Shown here: piece by piece, positions 45,024-55,644 of the stretch
How the letters are laid out: each line of letters begins with the position of its first letter
How positions within the stretch are numbered: position 1 is the stretch's first letter
NCBI GenBank assembly: GCA_020881915.1
Contig: JAJFPB010000004.1
Span: forward strand, 558,001 to 622,000
Reading direction: 5' to 3'
DNA length: 64,000 nt
From: Paramyrothecium sp. XJ0827
Lineage: Eukaryota > Ascomycota > Sordariomycetes > Hypocreales > Stachybotryaceae
Notes under the pieces: generated by a model
The model's database searches: none
Told to the model about the DNA's origin: nothing
The model's input: only the letters and a program-made list of their open reading frames with translations
Position numbers and translations under genes: made by a program

Positions 45024-47170
45024 CTATAAAATGCCGCTCCAAGTGTTTTCATAGAGGCTTGTTAGCCATGGTTCTTCTTCCAGGAAAAGGAAAAGGTCGT
45101 CCGTGAACGGGGGTTCGCCAGTTGGCTCGTACTCCTGTTCTTGGTAGCCAACGCTCTTTGACAGGGGACTTCTGTCTTGCCCCATCTCTGCCATCATCAG
45201 AGCCTTGATGGTCTGTAAAAGAAGAGGTGCCTTGAAAAACAGCCCGTGGCGTGTACCCGGCGCATCCTCCATTCCCAAAGCTTCAGGGATGCGGCCGGTT
45301 ATCTCGCAGTACTCGTCAAGGATTTGAAACACGTCCGCCCTGCGCCTCACATCATCCAAGTCCCAACCCGCTTCAACCAAAGTGCTGAGCTTGAACAAAA
45401 TGATCAGGCATTGCGTGAATTGATTGAAGGTATCCACGTTAATGCCAATCCAGTCCTCCAGTGTTAGTTCCCTGGAAGTAAGCATCCATTTCTCAGCGCA
45501 TCTAAGTGTTGATTCTAGATCTTGGATTTTTGTAATTTGATCTTGACGTTCGAGTCGTAAAATTTTGTCCTTGATTTTGAGCTCCGTATTGCAAAGAAAC
45601 AAGCGCAAAGTCTCTGTGTCGCGTCAACAAAGAATTTCTGTGATTTCAGAACGATTTACATCTTACTGATTGATTGAACCTGTTCCGGTAAGCCTTGCCT
45701 CATGTCATCTACCTGCTTCAGTAGAAGAGCGCACAGGGCTCGCGAAGGGCTTGCAGCCGTTCCGGAATCGTCAAAGTCATCAGCTACCGGACAGCTCAAT
45801 CGATTAGTGATTAGTTGGCATTCAACCTCGCAAGCCAGCACAATATCTAGATGTGTTTCTTGTCCTTTGCGTAAGGTTCTTAGGCATTCTCTTAGGTAAG
45901 GTGACCAAGCAAGCGGCGGCGTCTTCTTGTAAGCTTCCCACGTCCTGAGTCCAAAGTGGTCAGGCGCGGGTGTTTTTGATTCGAGGTTATTGACAGAAAT
46001 GCTTACATTGAACTCAAATGAAACAAAGCTACAAAGGCTCGCTGCTCTTCGAGACTCCGTGGTTTTTGCGCGCTAGCACCCAATGCTTGCTCATGCTTTC
46101 GATGGAGATTCGCGCGCAATGGTGCTTTTTGGTGGAGCTCCAGGTCGAATGCCATTGATGAAGCTATTTGCGTGAGCATGACCATGAAGGGCTTGTCCCT
46201 TTTAAAGTGGTGAGACCTGGCATTGTACTGTCAGTCTTCAGCTCGCCAGAACTTTGGGTCAGCCAGATTATACCAAGCAGAGAAACACAGTATACCAGTA
46301 AGTAAATCGAGATTTTCATGATGCTCTGCAACCACGCGACGGGACACAATCTTCCACATGGTCTTTTCGATTTCGAATTGGTTCGCTATGTTCTTTTCTG
46401 TTATTGCCATGATGACGAGCCAAGTGAATGGCTTTTGCTGGCGTAGCTCTGTTGCATGCATATCCAGGGGAACATGAACACAGGGGTAATAAGGAATGAA
46501 TGATTGACGAAACATGGCCAAGTGTTCTTCTTGCTTCGATTCGGGAAACTCATGGACAGAAATATCAGACTCGAGGGGCGAGGCGTGCTCTGTCATGTTA
46601 TGACCATGCTGAGGTATGGCGTTGATTGGCCGATCAATGTTGAGATGGTTGGCGGCAGTATTTAAAGCAAATTCAGGCTGATTCGGTGGCGACGAAGGAA
46701 GAGAGTCCTCAGGACCACCGATCGTGAGATTTGAAAGAGTGTCTTGATCAGAAGTATGTGGCGTCAAAATCGGGGTAGTTTCATCGTGCCTTGCCATTTC
46801 CCGTGAACGCAGAAGTGACACAATATCGTCGAGTTTCTCTTCCAATGCTCGGTGGTCTAGTGGCCTACGTTTCGGAGACGAGAATGTCCGAGTCTTGCGC
46901 TTTCGATTCGCAACGGGCGGCTCACAAGTCTTGCCAAGACGCTGGCACCTAATCGGGTGGGCCCGTTAGAACTTCCCAGCAGATCGCACATCTTCTGATT
47001 GGAGAGTGAATAAATCCATGAAACTACAGCTCATACCTCTCGCACTGCGGGCTGTGCGTCCAGTAATAGCATTTGCACTTCGCTCGGGAACAGGCAACAC
47101 AAGCGCCGCCATATGGGGCGGGAACGCACCCCGCGGGTGTATGTAACCCCTCGACGTTATCCGCTACCAT
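45024..47170 (-). CDS. Zn2Cys6 transcription factor
   Basis: Five phase-consistent exons: 47170-47037, 46948-46274, 46216-46007, 45944-45667 and 45613-45024; 628 residues. The binuclear zinc cluster spans exons 1-2 with Cys24, 27, 34, 43, 46 and 53 (spacing C-x2-C-x6-C-x8-C-x2-C-x6-C). A basic linker (RKRKTRTF) and a short coiled coil (LEEKLDDIVSLLRSRE) follow. The middle-homology region begins near HLAMFRQSFIPYYPCVHVP, then AWSHHFKRDKPFMVMLTQIASSMAFDLELHQ, to a helical C-terminus. It would bind CGG half-sites in the nucleus. It is divergent from an SDR gene only 403 bp away, and the shared promoter carries CCCGCGGG palindromes (everted CCG-CGG), so self-regulation and control of the SDR are plausible inferences. 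Intron 3 was set by matching phase across a stop in the unspliced frame. Confidence 0.92.
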
Positions 47171-47282
47171 GACTCCTGTGTTTCAGCACAACTACGAGTC
47201 TCAGAAGACTTCCAGAACGTAAAGCAATGCAAACTCGCCGTCGAGAGCCACCTTGCTGACGCCAAAAGCAGATGACGAAGCG

Positions 47283-47296
47283 AACCCCGCGGGGTT
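47283..47296. promoter_or_regulatory. Perfect 14-bp palindrome AACCCCGCGGGGTT
   Basis: Fully symmetric site 113-126 bp upstream of the regulator ATG. It is the most extended of the CCCGCGGG sites. Confidence 0.5.
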
Positions 47297-47355
47297 TGAC
47301 AAATGCCCCACAACTGCGCTAAGAATGACAGGGGCGGAGCACGGACTAGGTGATT

Positions 47356-47409
47356 AAACCCGCGGGATTCGTCAACGGGTTTGGGACTGATCTTGAATCC
47401 CGCGGGTTT
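47356..47409. promoter_or_regulatory. Inverted pair of AAACCCGCGGGATT sites
   Basis: AAACCCGCGGGATT at 47356-47369 recurs as its exact reverse complement at 47396-47409, 26 bp apart and 165-218 bp ahead of the SDR ATG. With the following C the match extends to 15 bases. Confidence 0.55.
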
Positions 47410-47573
47410 TGATTGACGACAAAGTGTTATAAGGAATGAAGGAGAACGAGAACGTCAAGTGAGGATCTCAACATAATCATCACGCCGTTGTATACCAAAG
47501 TTCTTCAAGGGTTATTCTCCTCACTATCGCTTCGCGCCACAAGTCTTTGCAAACAAAACCCAAGCCAACCATC

Positions 47574-48680
47574 ATGTCTTTCAGTTCATTGAAGAACATA
47601 ATACTCCAAAGTCTCCCGCCGAAGCCCGCCTTCACCGAGCAGAATGTGCCGGACTTGACTGGCAAGGTATGCAGTGCTCGGCTTCCCTCAAGGCCAGGGT
47701 GCGTTCAATGTCTAACCAACAAGCAGGTGTGTGTTGTGACTGGGGCCAACACTGGGATTGGCAAGGAAGTCGCTCAGATTTTGTATTCCAAGAATGCCAC
47801 GGTCTATTTGGCTGCAAGATCCGAAAACAAGACGCGGGATGCAATCCAGAGCATTGAGACCGCAGTCCCCAAGACTGCAGGCCGGCTGACCTTTCTTCCT
47901 CTGGACCTGGCCGACCTCCAACAAGTAAAGCAGTCTGCGACACAGTTTCTGAATACAGAGACTGAACTTCATCTCCTCTTCAACAATGCCGGCGTCGGCT
48001 ACCCTGAACAAGGGTCCAAAACGGCGCAAGACTACGAATTGCAGCTGGGTGTGAATTGCGTGGGGCCTTTTCTCTTCACAAAGCTATTGACGCCTACTTT
48101 GGTCAGAACAGCAGAGAAATCGAGTCCTAAGACAGTACGAGTCATCTGGACATCATCTTCCGCGGCTGAAGGTATTAGCGCGAATGGATTCATGGACAAT
48201 CTTGACTATCGGCAGGACAAGTCATCTTTCCACAAGTACTGCATGAGCAAAATGGGCAACTACTTCCACTCCACGGAGTTTGCGAAGCGTCACAGAGCAG
48301 ATGGCGTCGTCTCCGTGGCCTTGAATCCGGGTAACCTTGATTCGGACTTTTGGCGCACGCAGGGCACTTTTATGTCCTGGTTGTTGAGGCGGACGGTACT
48401 ATACCCCACGAAGTTTGGTGCATACACGACTATCTTTGCAGGGTTCTCTCCAAGTGTAAACCTAGAGAACTCCGGAACATTTGGTGAGTTACAATTGTTC
48501 AACACAGTTCCCTGCATGCAAACAGCTTACGTATCTGCGCACTCAGTTGCTCCTTGGGGAAGACTCTGGCAGCTGTCACCAGAGAAAACGAACGCAGCCA
48601 GGAGAAAAACAGACGGCGGGAAAGGGGTTGCCAAAGAGTTTTGGGAATGGTCAGAGGCCCAGGTCAAGCCATTTGTGTAG
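47574..48680 (+). CDS. Short-chain dehydrogenase/reductase, retinol-dehydrogenase-like
   Basis: Exons 47574-47666, 47727-48483 and 48547-48680; 327 residues from ATG 47574. The Rossmann motif is VVTGANTGIGKEVA, the cofactor-stabilising motif NNAGV, the active site YCMSK (Tyr and Lys of YxxxK), and VALNPGN follows. The basic residue after strand 2 (LAARSENK) favours NADP(H). Members of this group reduce or oxidise small ketones and alcohols, including pathway intermediates; the substrate is unknown. Both introns (60 and 63 nt) are multiples of three without stops, so the unspliced frame also runs through. Splicing is supported by branch and splice sites and by restoring GTF-VAPWGRLW. It is paired head-to-head with the zinc-cluster regulator. 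Confidence 0.92.
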   Translation: MSFSSLKNIILQSLPPKPAFTEQNVPDLTGKVCSARLPSRPGCVQCLTNKQVCVVTGANTGIGKEVAQILYSKNATVYLAARSENKTRDAIQSIETAVPKTAGRLTFLPLDLADLQQVKQSATQFLNTETELHLLFNNAGVGYPEQGSKTAQDYELQLGVNCVGPFLFTKLLTPTLVRTAEKSSPKTVRVIWTSSSAAEGISANGFMDNLDYRQDKSSFHKYCMSKMGNYFHSTEFAKRHRADGVVSVALNPGNLDSDFWRTQGTFMSWLLRRTVLYPTKFGAYTTIFAGFSPSVNLENSGTFGELQLFNTVPCMQTAYVSAHSVAPWGRLWQLSPEKTNAARRKTDGGKGVAKEFWEWSEAQVKPFV

Positions 48681-50352
48681 TATGTGAGTGCTACCATCGA
48701 GTTGGTTCTCATCTTATGACGAAACCCGGCAAACTTCAAGGCTTTGACTCTTTAGATGGAAAAGTCTAGATGGCTCAGTTTCGTGTTGGAATGGCTTCGT
48801 TGGTCTCATCAGCCTCAGGTCGTCCCTTTGGCACTTAAGAAACATAATATCTTAGTGAGGACTCCTCTGTAATTTCTTTCTTTAAATTAAGAACTCTTTT
48901 GGGCTACAATATTTGTGTTAATCTGGTTTCCTTTCCAGCCAACTCCCCCTCTCCCGCCCACCGGTCCTGTGGAATAGGACGGTCCCTAATACAATACGCT
49001 TGCTGATAGGAATATCAATAGACCGGCAAGCATTGGGACTAGTCCGAAGGTGATTTATAGATTCTGGAAACTAGCAAGAACGCGGCTTATTACTAATGCT
49101 CATGGCTTTGGCCCATCAACGTGCAACAAGCTTGTTATCAAACGATCGGCACCTAGTATCTTATCTTATTCTCTAGGTCCCATCGGGCCTTTAGTTGCTT
49201 CAAATTTCGCAGCATCCAATTCTCCAATCTTTACCTTTGGCGTAGATCCCCGTCTCCGTCTGCGGAATTGATGTAAGCACGTAAGTGCTCCTGGTCGTCG
49301 CCCGCCCTGTAGTTGTGGACAGCGCCCATGATGGCCCAAAAGAGGCCTGGGTTCGAGTCTTTCGACACAGTCATGACATCGCCGCTCGGGCTCATCAGCC
49401 TCGCTGGGATGATTTGATCGGCGGCGAGGCCGCATTGATCTTACAGCTACCCATGACCGCCGCCGAGAACGGAAGCGGCAATTCCCACACACACTCACAG
49501 ATACCAGTCACTGGGAATGGTCAGAGATTGACACCAAGATACAGACGTGCTAGACTGATCGACTTTCCTCTTCGTTTCCCTGCCTCCTCAAACGCGTCGA
49601 CTACCTGCTTGACGGTTGCACCGCCTTCAATCCTTGCCACATTCAGCCACCTTCAGCCACCTTCACGTAATTCATCTTGGGAATTTAGCGCCAAAGCCGC
49701 GGCCTTGATTGTGCCGTGACCACCGGCTCTCCCAAGAAGAAGAGAAAGAAAAAAAAGGCCATGTACTTCTCATTCGCATCGCGACCCTGATAGGGACCGT
49801 GTTGGTTAGCAGTCGGGATCGGCAACGACATTTAGTTCACTCACAGAGTGCCGAATGTCCCTCTTGGTCACGACTTGTCCCACAACGGCAACAGTGGGGG
49901 TCAAGGGTGGAGGTGGTACTCTCTCGGCCGGCTGACGAAACCAGGGGAATCCCTTGTCGCATGGATCAAAGACATCGGCGCTGGGGGGGAAGGCGCAGCT
50001 TGATTTCTGCTGCACTCTTGAGACTCATAGTTTGGCCTTCAAAATCCGATGCTGCCAAGTGTTGGAATGGTGGAAGCTCTTGGCCAGCCGTCTCAGGCGG
50101 CAATGACGGCTAAGTAAGGTAAGGTATATGCCTAAAGGTACTTGTAGTCTCCATGCCGGTACCGAAAAAGAAGAAGAAAACCCACTGGGTCTACGAGTCA
50201 CTCTCCCAACTTAAAGGTAACCAATCGAAAAGGCTCTGGAGGTAAGGTACTGGTGGCCATTTGCGCCCGTAGATAATATGAGATCCAAGAAAAGAGGGAC
50301 TAAATTGCAGGAATACACAACCAAGTACCACAGCCTCTCAAATCAGAACCTT
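48681..50352. other. Intergenic, 1.7 kb without a supported gene
   Basis: Frames of 134-144 codons at 49285-50113 lack recognisable features. 3' flanks of the SDR and the phosphotransferase-like gene. Confidence 0.55.
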
Positions 50353-51546
50353 TCAATCATGTTGCTCTGTGCCAGACGCAGAAGACTGGGGATTTCTGTA
50401 CAAATCCAGTACAGCATCGTAAGGGCCGTAGTTGAATGTCAGACGTGTGTCGAAGGCCACGGCCAAGGACCTGGACCGTCTGTCCGCCTGCATCATTGAT
50501 ACCTCATGGTCCAGATTGCGGTCCATTTCCGCCTGGCGAACTTTATGGATCCATCCTTCAACAGCATCGGTCCAATCGGTTCGCTTGCGTGGTCGGATAG
50601 GGCGTATAGAGCAGAACTCCATTCCTGAAGGTATCAAATGCATGCAGAATGTGGACACTTCCCATGGAAGCGTCATCGCCTGGCGCCAGTCCAACACTCC
50701 AAAGACGTTGCAGTCTGCGTCAACAAGCACGTTATGGTTTAAAAGATCCCCATGATTGAGAGGGAAAGGCCCCTCGCGGAACGGCAATTCGCGTGCGACT
50801 TTGACCAGATCAGGAAGGAAGTCTTCGAATACCTTGACGATGAGTTGTGCCTCCTCTATGTCCTCGCCTGGTCTAAAGAGCTGGGCCTTTTCCTGATCCA
50901 AGTGCTCTTTCTTGTAGATCTTGTCCAGATCTTCAAAAAATTCAGCGGCCGTATCCCAAGGCCCACCCCAACCCGGGACAGGCCCTATCTCAAACCCGCT
51001 CTCCGTGTGCTGGACAATACCGATTTTCGAGAATCGAAGAGATGCGACTTGCACTGCAATGTCAGCTAGTTGCGAGTGCCATTTGGGCCAGTATTCTTTG
51101 CTTGGGCTCACGCCCCGATGAACTGGCCGTCCTCCCCATTCGTCATAACATGAGTTGGCGTGAATGAATTCCATCATCATCCAGTCGACGCCAAGATGGT
51201 TGTGTGAGTCACCGGCTGCCATGTAGGCATAGACCTCTGGAACGGGAATCTTGGTCCTTTCGCGTACCAGCTTCATGGTGTCAACTTCCCGCAAAAGGTT
51301 CCCGCGCTCACCGGCTGCTCGGAATCGAAATATCCAGCTGCGGCCATCACTAAAGTCTAGCCTCCTCACGATCCAAAAGCCTCCGCTGTTCCACTCGGCC
51401 GAGGCAGTGCAGTTGAGTCCATGCTTATCATCGAGAGCAGTTCTGAGTAAAATGGCGGTTTGTTTGACTTTTGTCCAGTCTAGCTGCTGGGGCTAGTACC
51501 GAAAGAGTTCAATATCCGAGGTGAACCAATTAAGTGCTGGAGGCAT
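50353..51546 (-). pseudogene. Aminoglycoside-phosphotransferase-like gene with early in-frame stop
   Basis: From ATG 51546 the reading MPPALNWFTSDIELFRY is cut by TAG at 51493-51495 (codon 18), then continues in the same frame as PQQLDWTKVKQTAILLRTAL...WIVRRLDFSDGRSWIFRF to the end at 50353. Family landmarks: the N-lobe REVDTMKLVRERTKIPVPEVYAY, the catalytic loop HGDLLNHNVLVD (Asp and Asn) and the metal-binding VLDWRQA. Without the stop it would be a 397-residue APH/choline-kinase-fold protein of the fungal phosphotransferase family, whose substrates are mostly unknown. The 17 residues before the stop fit the family N-terminus, so the stop looks like a point mutation (TAC or similar to TAG) or a sequence error. 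A start downstream would lose part of the N-lobe. Confidence 0.8.
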
Positions 51547-52559
51547 CGTGGAAGCTTTGGACCAATATTCTGTATGTAGATATTTCTCTTGCTGCGATTG
51601 AGGTCTTGAACGTGGAGTCGGGAATTTGCGAGTTTTGCGAAACAGTAGAGAAAAATCGCTGGGCCCGCTCGTATTTAACTTCGTTGAAACAAAGCTGATT
51701 TTAGTTTATTTTTCGTCCAGAGGCGAGGGCCGGTTTGAGACTTCAGTTTATGTGAGCAAAGGTGGATCATAACCGAGAAGAAAGGGTGAATCACAACCGA
51801 GAACAAAGGCGATAGGTATGAAACACAAAACACTCCCAAGCAGGTGCCTGCCCCTGCACAGTGCTCCATTCCGGTGTTGTCAGAGATGACGAGTCAAATC
51901 AACCATGAGGAGACTACTAACGCCACCACCAGCAAGGGCCAGGATCTTTTCTTTGAGCCATATGTCGCATGGCCAGGCCCGTGCTGAGCATGTGATACTC
52001 AGTAGGCTCGGCTGCACGGTCAAAGATTCGTACGAGATCAAAAAGTCTACTGCTAATCAAGGGGGTATAAGGGAATCTTGGTATTCAATGGGGGCGGGGG
52101 CATGAGCCCGCGCGTCTTTTCGGGTGTGGCACCTTAGAAGAGCAGTGAAAGCGCTTTGAGATTCGACGTAATTCCGACTCCAGTCTGAGTACCATGGGTC
52201 TCTCATCGGATTCTGTATGATTCGAGGCAAGTCGGAATCTAGTCCAGTTGTTGATCGATTTGAAAAGCAGCTAATTTAAGAAACTAGCTCTGACAGGCTT
52301 GAAATCATCAGACACATTGTTGTACAGGGTAACTTTGTCGTCGGGTTTCATGATACACGTGACCTTCTCATTTCCCATCTACCCGTATTATTCTTGCTAT
52401 CAGGGGCTGGTGCCTGGCGTGTGTTGCCATTGAACTAGAACCGTGAATTGGACTGCTAATCTCAACTGCAAAACTTGGGAGCCCTGCTTCACAAGCTTGG
52501 CTCAAAGACTGCTCAGATTTCGCTGATATTGCGCTGTTCGCCCGCAATCGGCCCGAGTT
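51547..52559. other. Divergent intergenic region
   Basis: Between the phosphotransferase-like gene and the BRCT gene; no coding signal recognised. Confidence 0.6.
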
Positions 52560-53506
52560 ATGGCACCTCCAACAGCTCTCTACGTAGTTACATCATGGGT
52601 TTTGGACGATGATTACGAGAGGGAAGGCCTTGGTGAACCCGAAGTTTACACGGACAAGATGGCCGCCAATCTAGCAGCTCGAGATCTTATGTACCGCTAC
52701 GCAGACCAACTCAATCCCCTGGGGGATCGCAGTGATTATGAGTATCGCCACAACCTCGATGATGAGGGCCTCTACAGGGGTGAGTGCAACTGCAGGCATT
52801 GAATCGCGCTGGAATTTTCCTGACTAACTTGAAAGGCACAATGGAGGGCGGACCGCACGGACATGTGGCCGTAGAGATGTGTGTATACAAGGTTCATTTG
52901 AATCAGCCGGGCAAGCGGAAGACGGCCAAAAGGCCGATAAACGGTGAGGGCAATTGGCCAGACACCGATTTCCGAGAGAAAGAAGAAGATAGCAGCGACA
53001 ACAAAGACAGCGACCCAGACGATGATGCCCACGTGGAATTGGCGAAGCCGAAGAAAGCCACTACTGCCAAGCGTGCTGGTCCCGCATCCACCACCAAGCC
53101 AGCTGTGAAACCCAAACCCTCGCGGAAGAAGATTCCAGAAGGCATCCCAGACTGTCTTTCGGGTGTAAAGCTCCTGTTCACCGGCACGTTCGACACAATG
53201 GACCGCGTGACATCCATCGCGACGGCGAACAAGTACGGCGCCGAGGTCGTGACCAAGCTGGAGGACACGGACTACATCGTCACCGGGCAGAGGATTGGAC
53301 CGAAGAAGGCCCAGGTCATCAACGAGCTCGAGCTCGAGACGATCGATGAGCAGGAGTTCTTTGACATTCTCGAGAACGGTGTCAGCGACGAGAAAAGACA
53401 GAGGATGGCGAACAAGAGGAAGGCAGATGAAGAAGAAGCGCCAGAGGAAAAGAAGAAACCCAAGAGGTCCGCTGCTGCGCCTGCAAAGAAAAGGGCAAAG
53501 AAGTAA
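52560..53506 (+). CDS. BRCT-domain nuclear protein
   Basis: Exons 52560-52779 and 52836-53506, 296 residues. The N-terminal 100 residues (YVVTSWVLDDDYEREG...EPEVYTDKMAANLAARDL) look like a small fungal domain with no name known to me. An acidic stretch (EKEEDSSDNKDSDPDDD) and a Lys/Pro-rich linker lead to one BRCT domain at about residues 165-245 (LSGVKLLFTGTFDTMDR, YGAEVVTKLEDTDYIVTG, KAQVINELELETIDEQEFFDIL), most like those of RFC1 and DNA ligases. The C-terminus is strongly basic (KKPKRSAAAPAKKRAKK), a likely nuclear localisation signal. A role in DNA replication or repair is inferred from the domain only. Confidence 0.88.
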
Positions 53507-54058
53507 TGCATGAGTATTTCTTTCTCCACATGACAGTTGGGTTTTGTACTTGAAGGTAGATCATCGTGTTGCGCTGAAGTAGCAAGCCACAGCAACTCAA
53601 CATCTTAAGATTTTCGATTCTTGGCATAACCCATAAGCATCACCTGCAAACACCAGCATGTGGCTTTGGCGGGGAAAACTGTTGAGTAATGGGTGAAACA
53701 TAACCAGTCTTTCCTCGTCAGTCGCATCCTCGGGAGTCACCAGTCCGATTGTCCCTCCTTCTACCAGTCCAGAGCGAGCAAAGACTAGGCTCATTCGCCC
53801 ACGTGCCAATTAAACCAGTAGAATGGAAGAGAAAGGAAAGTCATAACAGCGCTGTCTGTATCTCTTCTGTATTCTTTGTGTTTACTCAATCCTCACATAC
53901 CAGGAGATACATAACACTGATCAACTTTCACAAAACAATTATGGCCAGTTCTCTGATTCTCCCCACGTCCGGGGCGAACAATTTCCACCGAAAGCACCGC
54001 ACAATCATAAATTTCTAGTGTTAAAGGAATATACCCGTGTGACATAGAACCCTTGCTT
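53507..54058. other. Intergenic between convergent genes
   Basis: 3' flanks of the BRCT and P450 genes. A 70-codon minus frame at 53597-53809 lacks an ATG start and similarity. Confidence 0.6.
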
Positions 54059-55644
54059 TCATGGCCTGCGCTGAACAGGTTTCATGTAGACGTTGAGATC
54101 CGGCTTGTCCCACAGCGAGTAGCAGTCTTGCTTCGTCAGCCAGTTTTCGCTGCCTTCCGCTAGGGAAATATCAAAATCGAACAGAATTCGGGCCAGAATC
54201 AACCGCATTTCGGCGTAAGCAAGATTCCGCCCGATGCAGTTCCTGGGTCCAACGGAGAAGGGTTGCATGGCGTCGAGCTTGTCGCTCAGGAAGCGCTCGT
54301 CCTTACCCATCCACCGTTCGGGAATAAACTCATTGGGTTGAGTCCAGTAATCTGGACGGTGGTTGATCGCCAACTGCCAGACTCCCATCAATGTCTACGC
54401 TGAGTTAGCCAGTCTCCAGAGCTAAAACCTATGACAATATTGACGTACTCCTTCAGGTACATGCATTCCAGCAACGGTTGCGCCACCCGGCGCAGCTGCT
54501 CGAGGTAGGCCAAAAGCGACGGGAGGATATCTTCTTAGTGTCTCGTTCAAGCACGCCAGCATGTATGGCAGGTTATTGACCGATAACAACGTGATCTCCT
54601 CTTTATTCCGGAATGTCGTTCGGACCTCATTTACCAGCTTCTCCAGAATATGCGGGTTTGAGGTCAGCAAAAAGGTCGCTCCACTGAGAAGAGTTGCGGT
54701 CGTTTCTGAGCCAGCGACAATGAGCAGGCCGGCATTGGCACTGAGCTTGTCCATCGGTATGTTCTGCGCAGCATCTTAGTCATGTTCAGTGGTCTTTGTC
54801 GCAGCAAGGAAACCATTTTCACCTTCTGAATAAGCCCTTCAATGAGATCCGGTCGTTCTCCCTTCTTGCCGACTTCAATTCGCTGCTGTAGCTTTCTCAT
54901 TGTCAGTTCCCGTTGGTCCTGGACGCTCCTGACGCCAAGGTCCATGATTGCCCCAGCCAGCGGCCCGAACCCGATGTAGCCGAGACTCTGGAACCAAGCC
55001 GCGACCCTGATTGATTCCGTAATCATTCGAGTCCAGGGATGGTACGTGCAATGCTTCAAACACTCAAAATCCGAACCAAAACCCAAGTTGCCGATGATGT
55101 CAAAGGTTGTCCAGTTGTACCACTCTCGCATATTCAATGGTCCAGTGTGCGCGTTCTCGTGGAGTCTTTGGAGCAAGAGGTCAACGTAGCCGCCGATGAT
55201 AGGCTCCTGCCCACGCATGCTCCGTTCACTGAAGCCGTGAGACATTTGCCGACGCAGCTCGCCGTGTTCAATTCGATCAGATGAGATGATGGACTGAGGT
55301 TGATTCTTCGATATTTGATAGAACTCTATGTTTTTGGGGTTCTCCTCCTCACCGGCGGCTCGGTGACCGTAGATGTCTTTCCAGGCTTCAGCCGATCGGA
55401 AGGCAAGCTCGTTGGGGCCGATGCGAATGATGTCGCCATACTTTGCATGGTGTTCCGCGACTTTGAAGACAAGTTGGCCTTTGCAAAGAGCCCAGGAACG
55501 AGGTAGCGGTGACATGCGCCATAGCAGCGGCCCTGGGATGGCTCGGAGAGGGTGAATCAAGATGTTGTATAGTGGCTTGAAGACGAGGACATACAAGCCT
55601 ATTAAAGCGCCAACCGCCGGCAGTAAGATGGCAGTAGACAACAT
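54059..55644 (-). CDS. Cytochrome P450 monooxygenase
   Basis: Exons 55644-54823, 54763-54449 and 54394-54059; 490 residues. An N-terminal membrane anchor (LLPAVGALIGLYVLVFKPLY) is followed by the proline-rich hinge HPLRAIPGP. Conserved parts: helix C RRQMSHGFSERS, the oxygen-binding helix-I motif AGSETTAT, ExxR as ETLRRYPP, PERWMG and the heme loop FSVGPRNCIGRNLA with the cysteine ligand. The sequence resembles fungal P450s annotated as isotrichodermin C-15 hydroxylase-like (CYP65-type), which oxidise terpenoid or polyketide scaffolds. It would sit in the ER membrane and depend on a P450 reductase. A drug-type transporter and two dehydrogenases follow within 8 kb, which is suggestive of a tailoring group, but no scaffold-making enzyme is nearby. 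Confidence 0.95.

Larger units (their letters stand above)
47171..47573. promoter_or_regulatory. Divergent promoter with CCCGCGGG palindromes
   Basis: Between the start codons of the Zn2Cys6 regulator and the SDR. CCCGCGGG occurs at 47286-47293, 47359-47366 and 47399-47406, and once more inside the regulator's first exon (47130-47137). The core is two CGG half-sites in everted orientation without spacer, a geometry some zinc-cluster dimers use. Confidence 0.55.
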
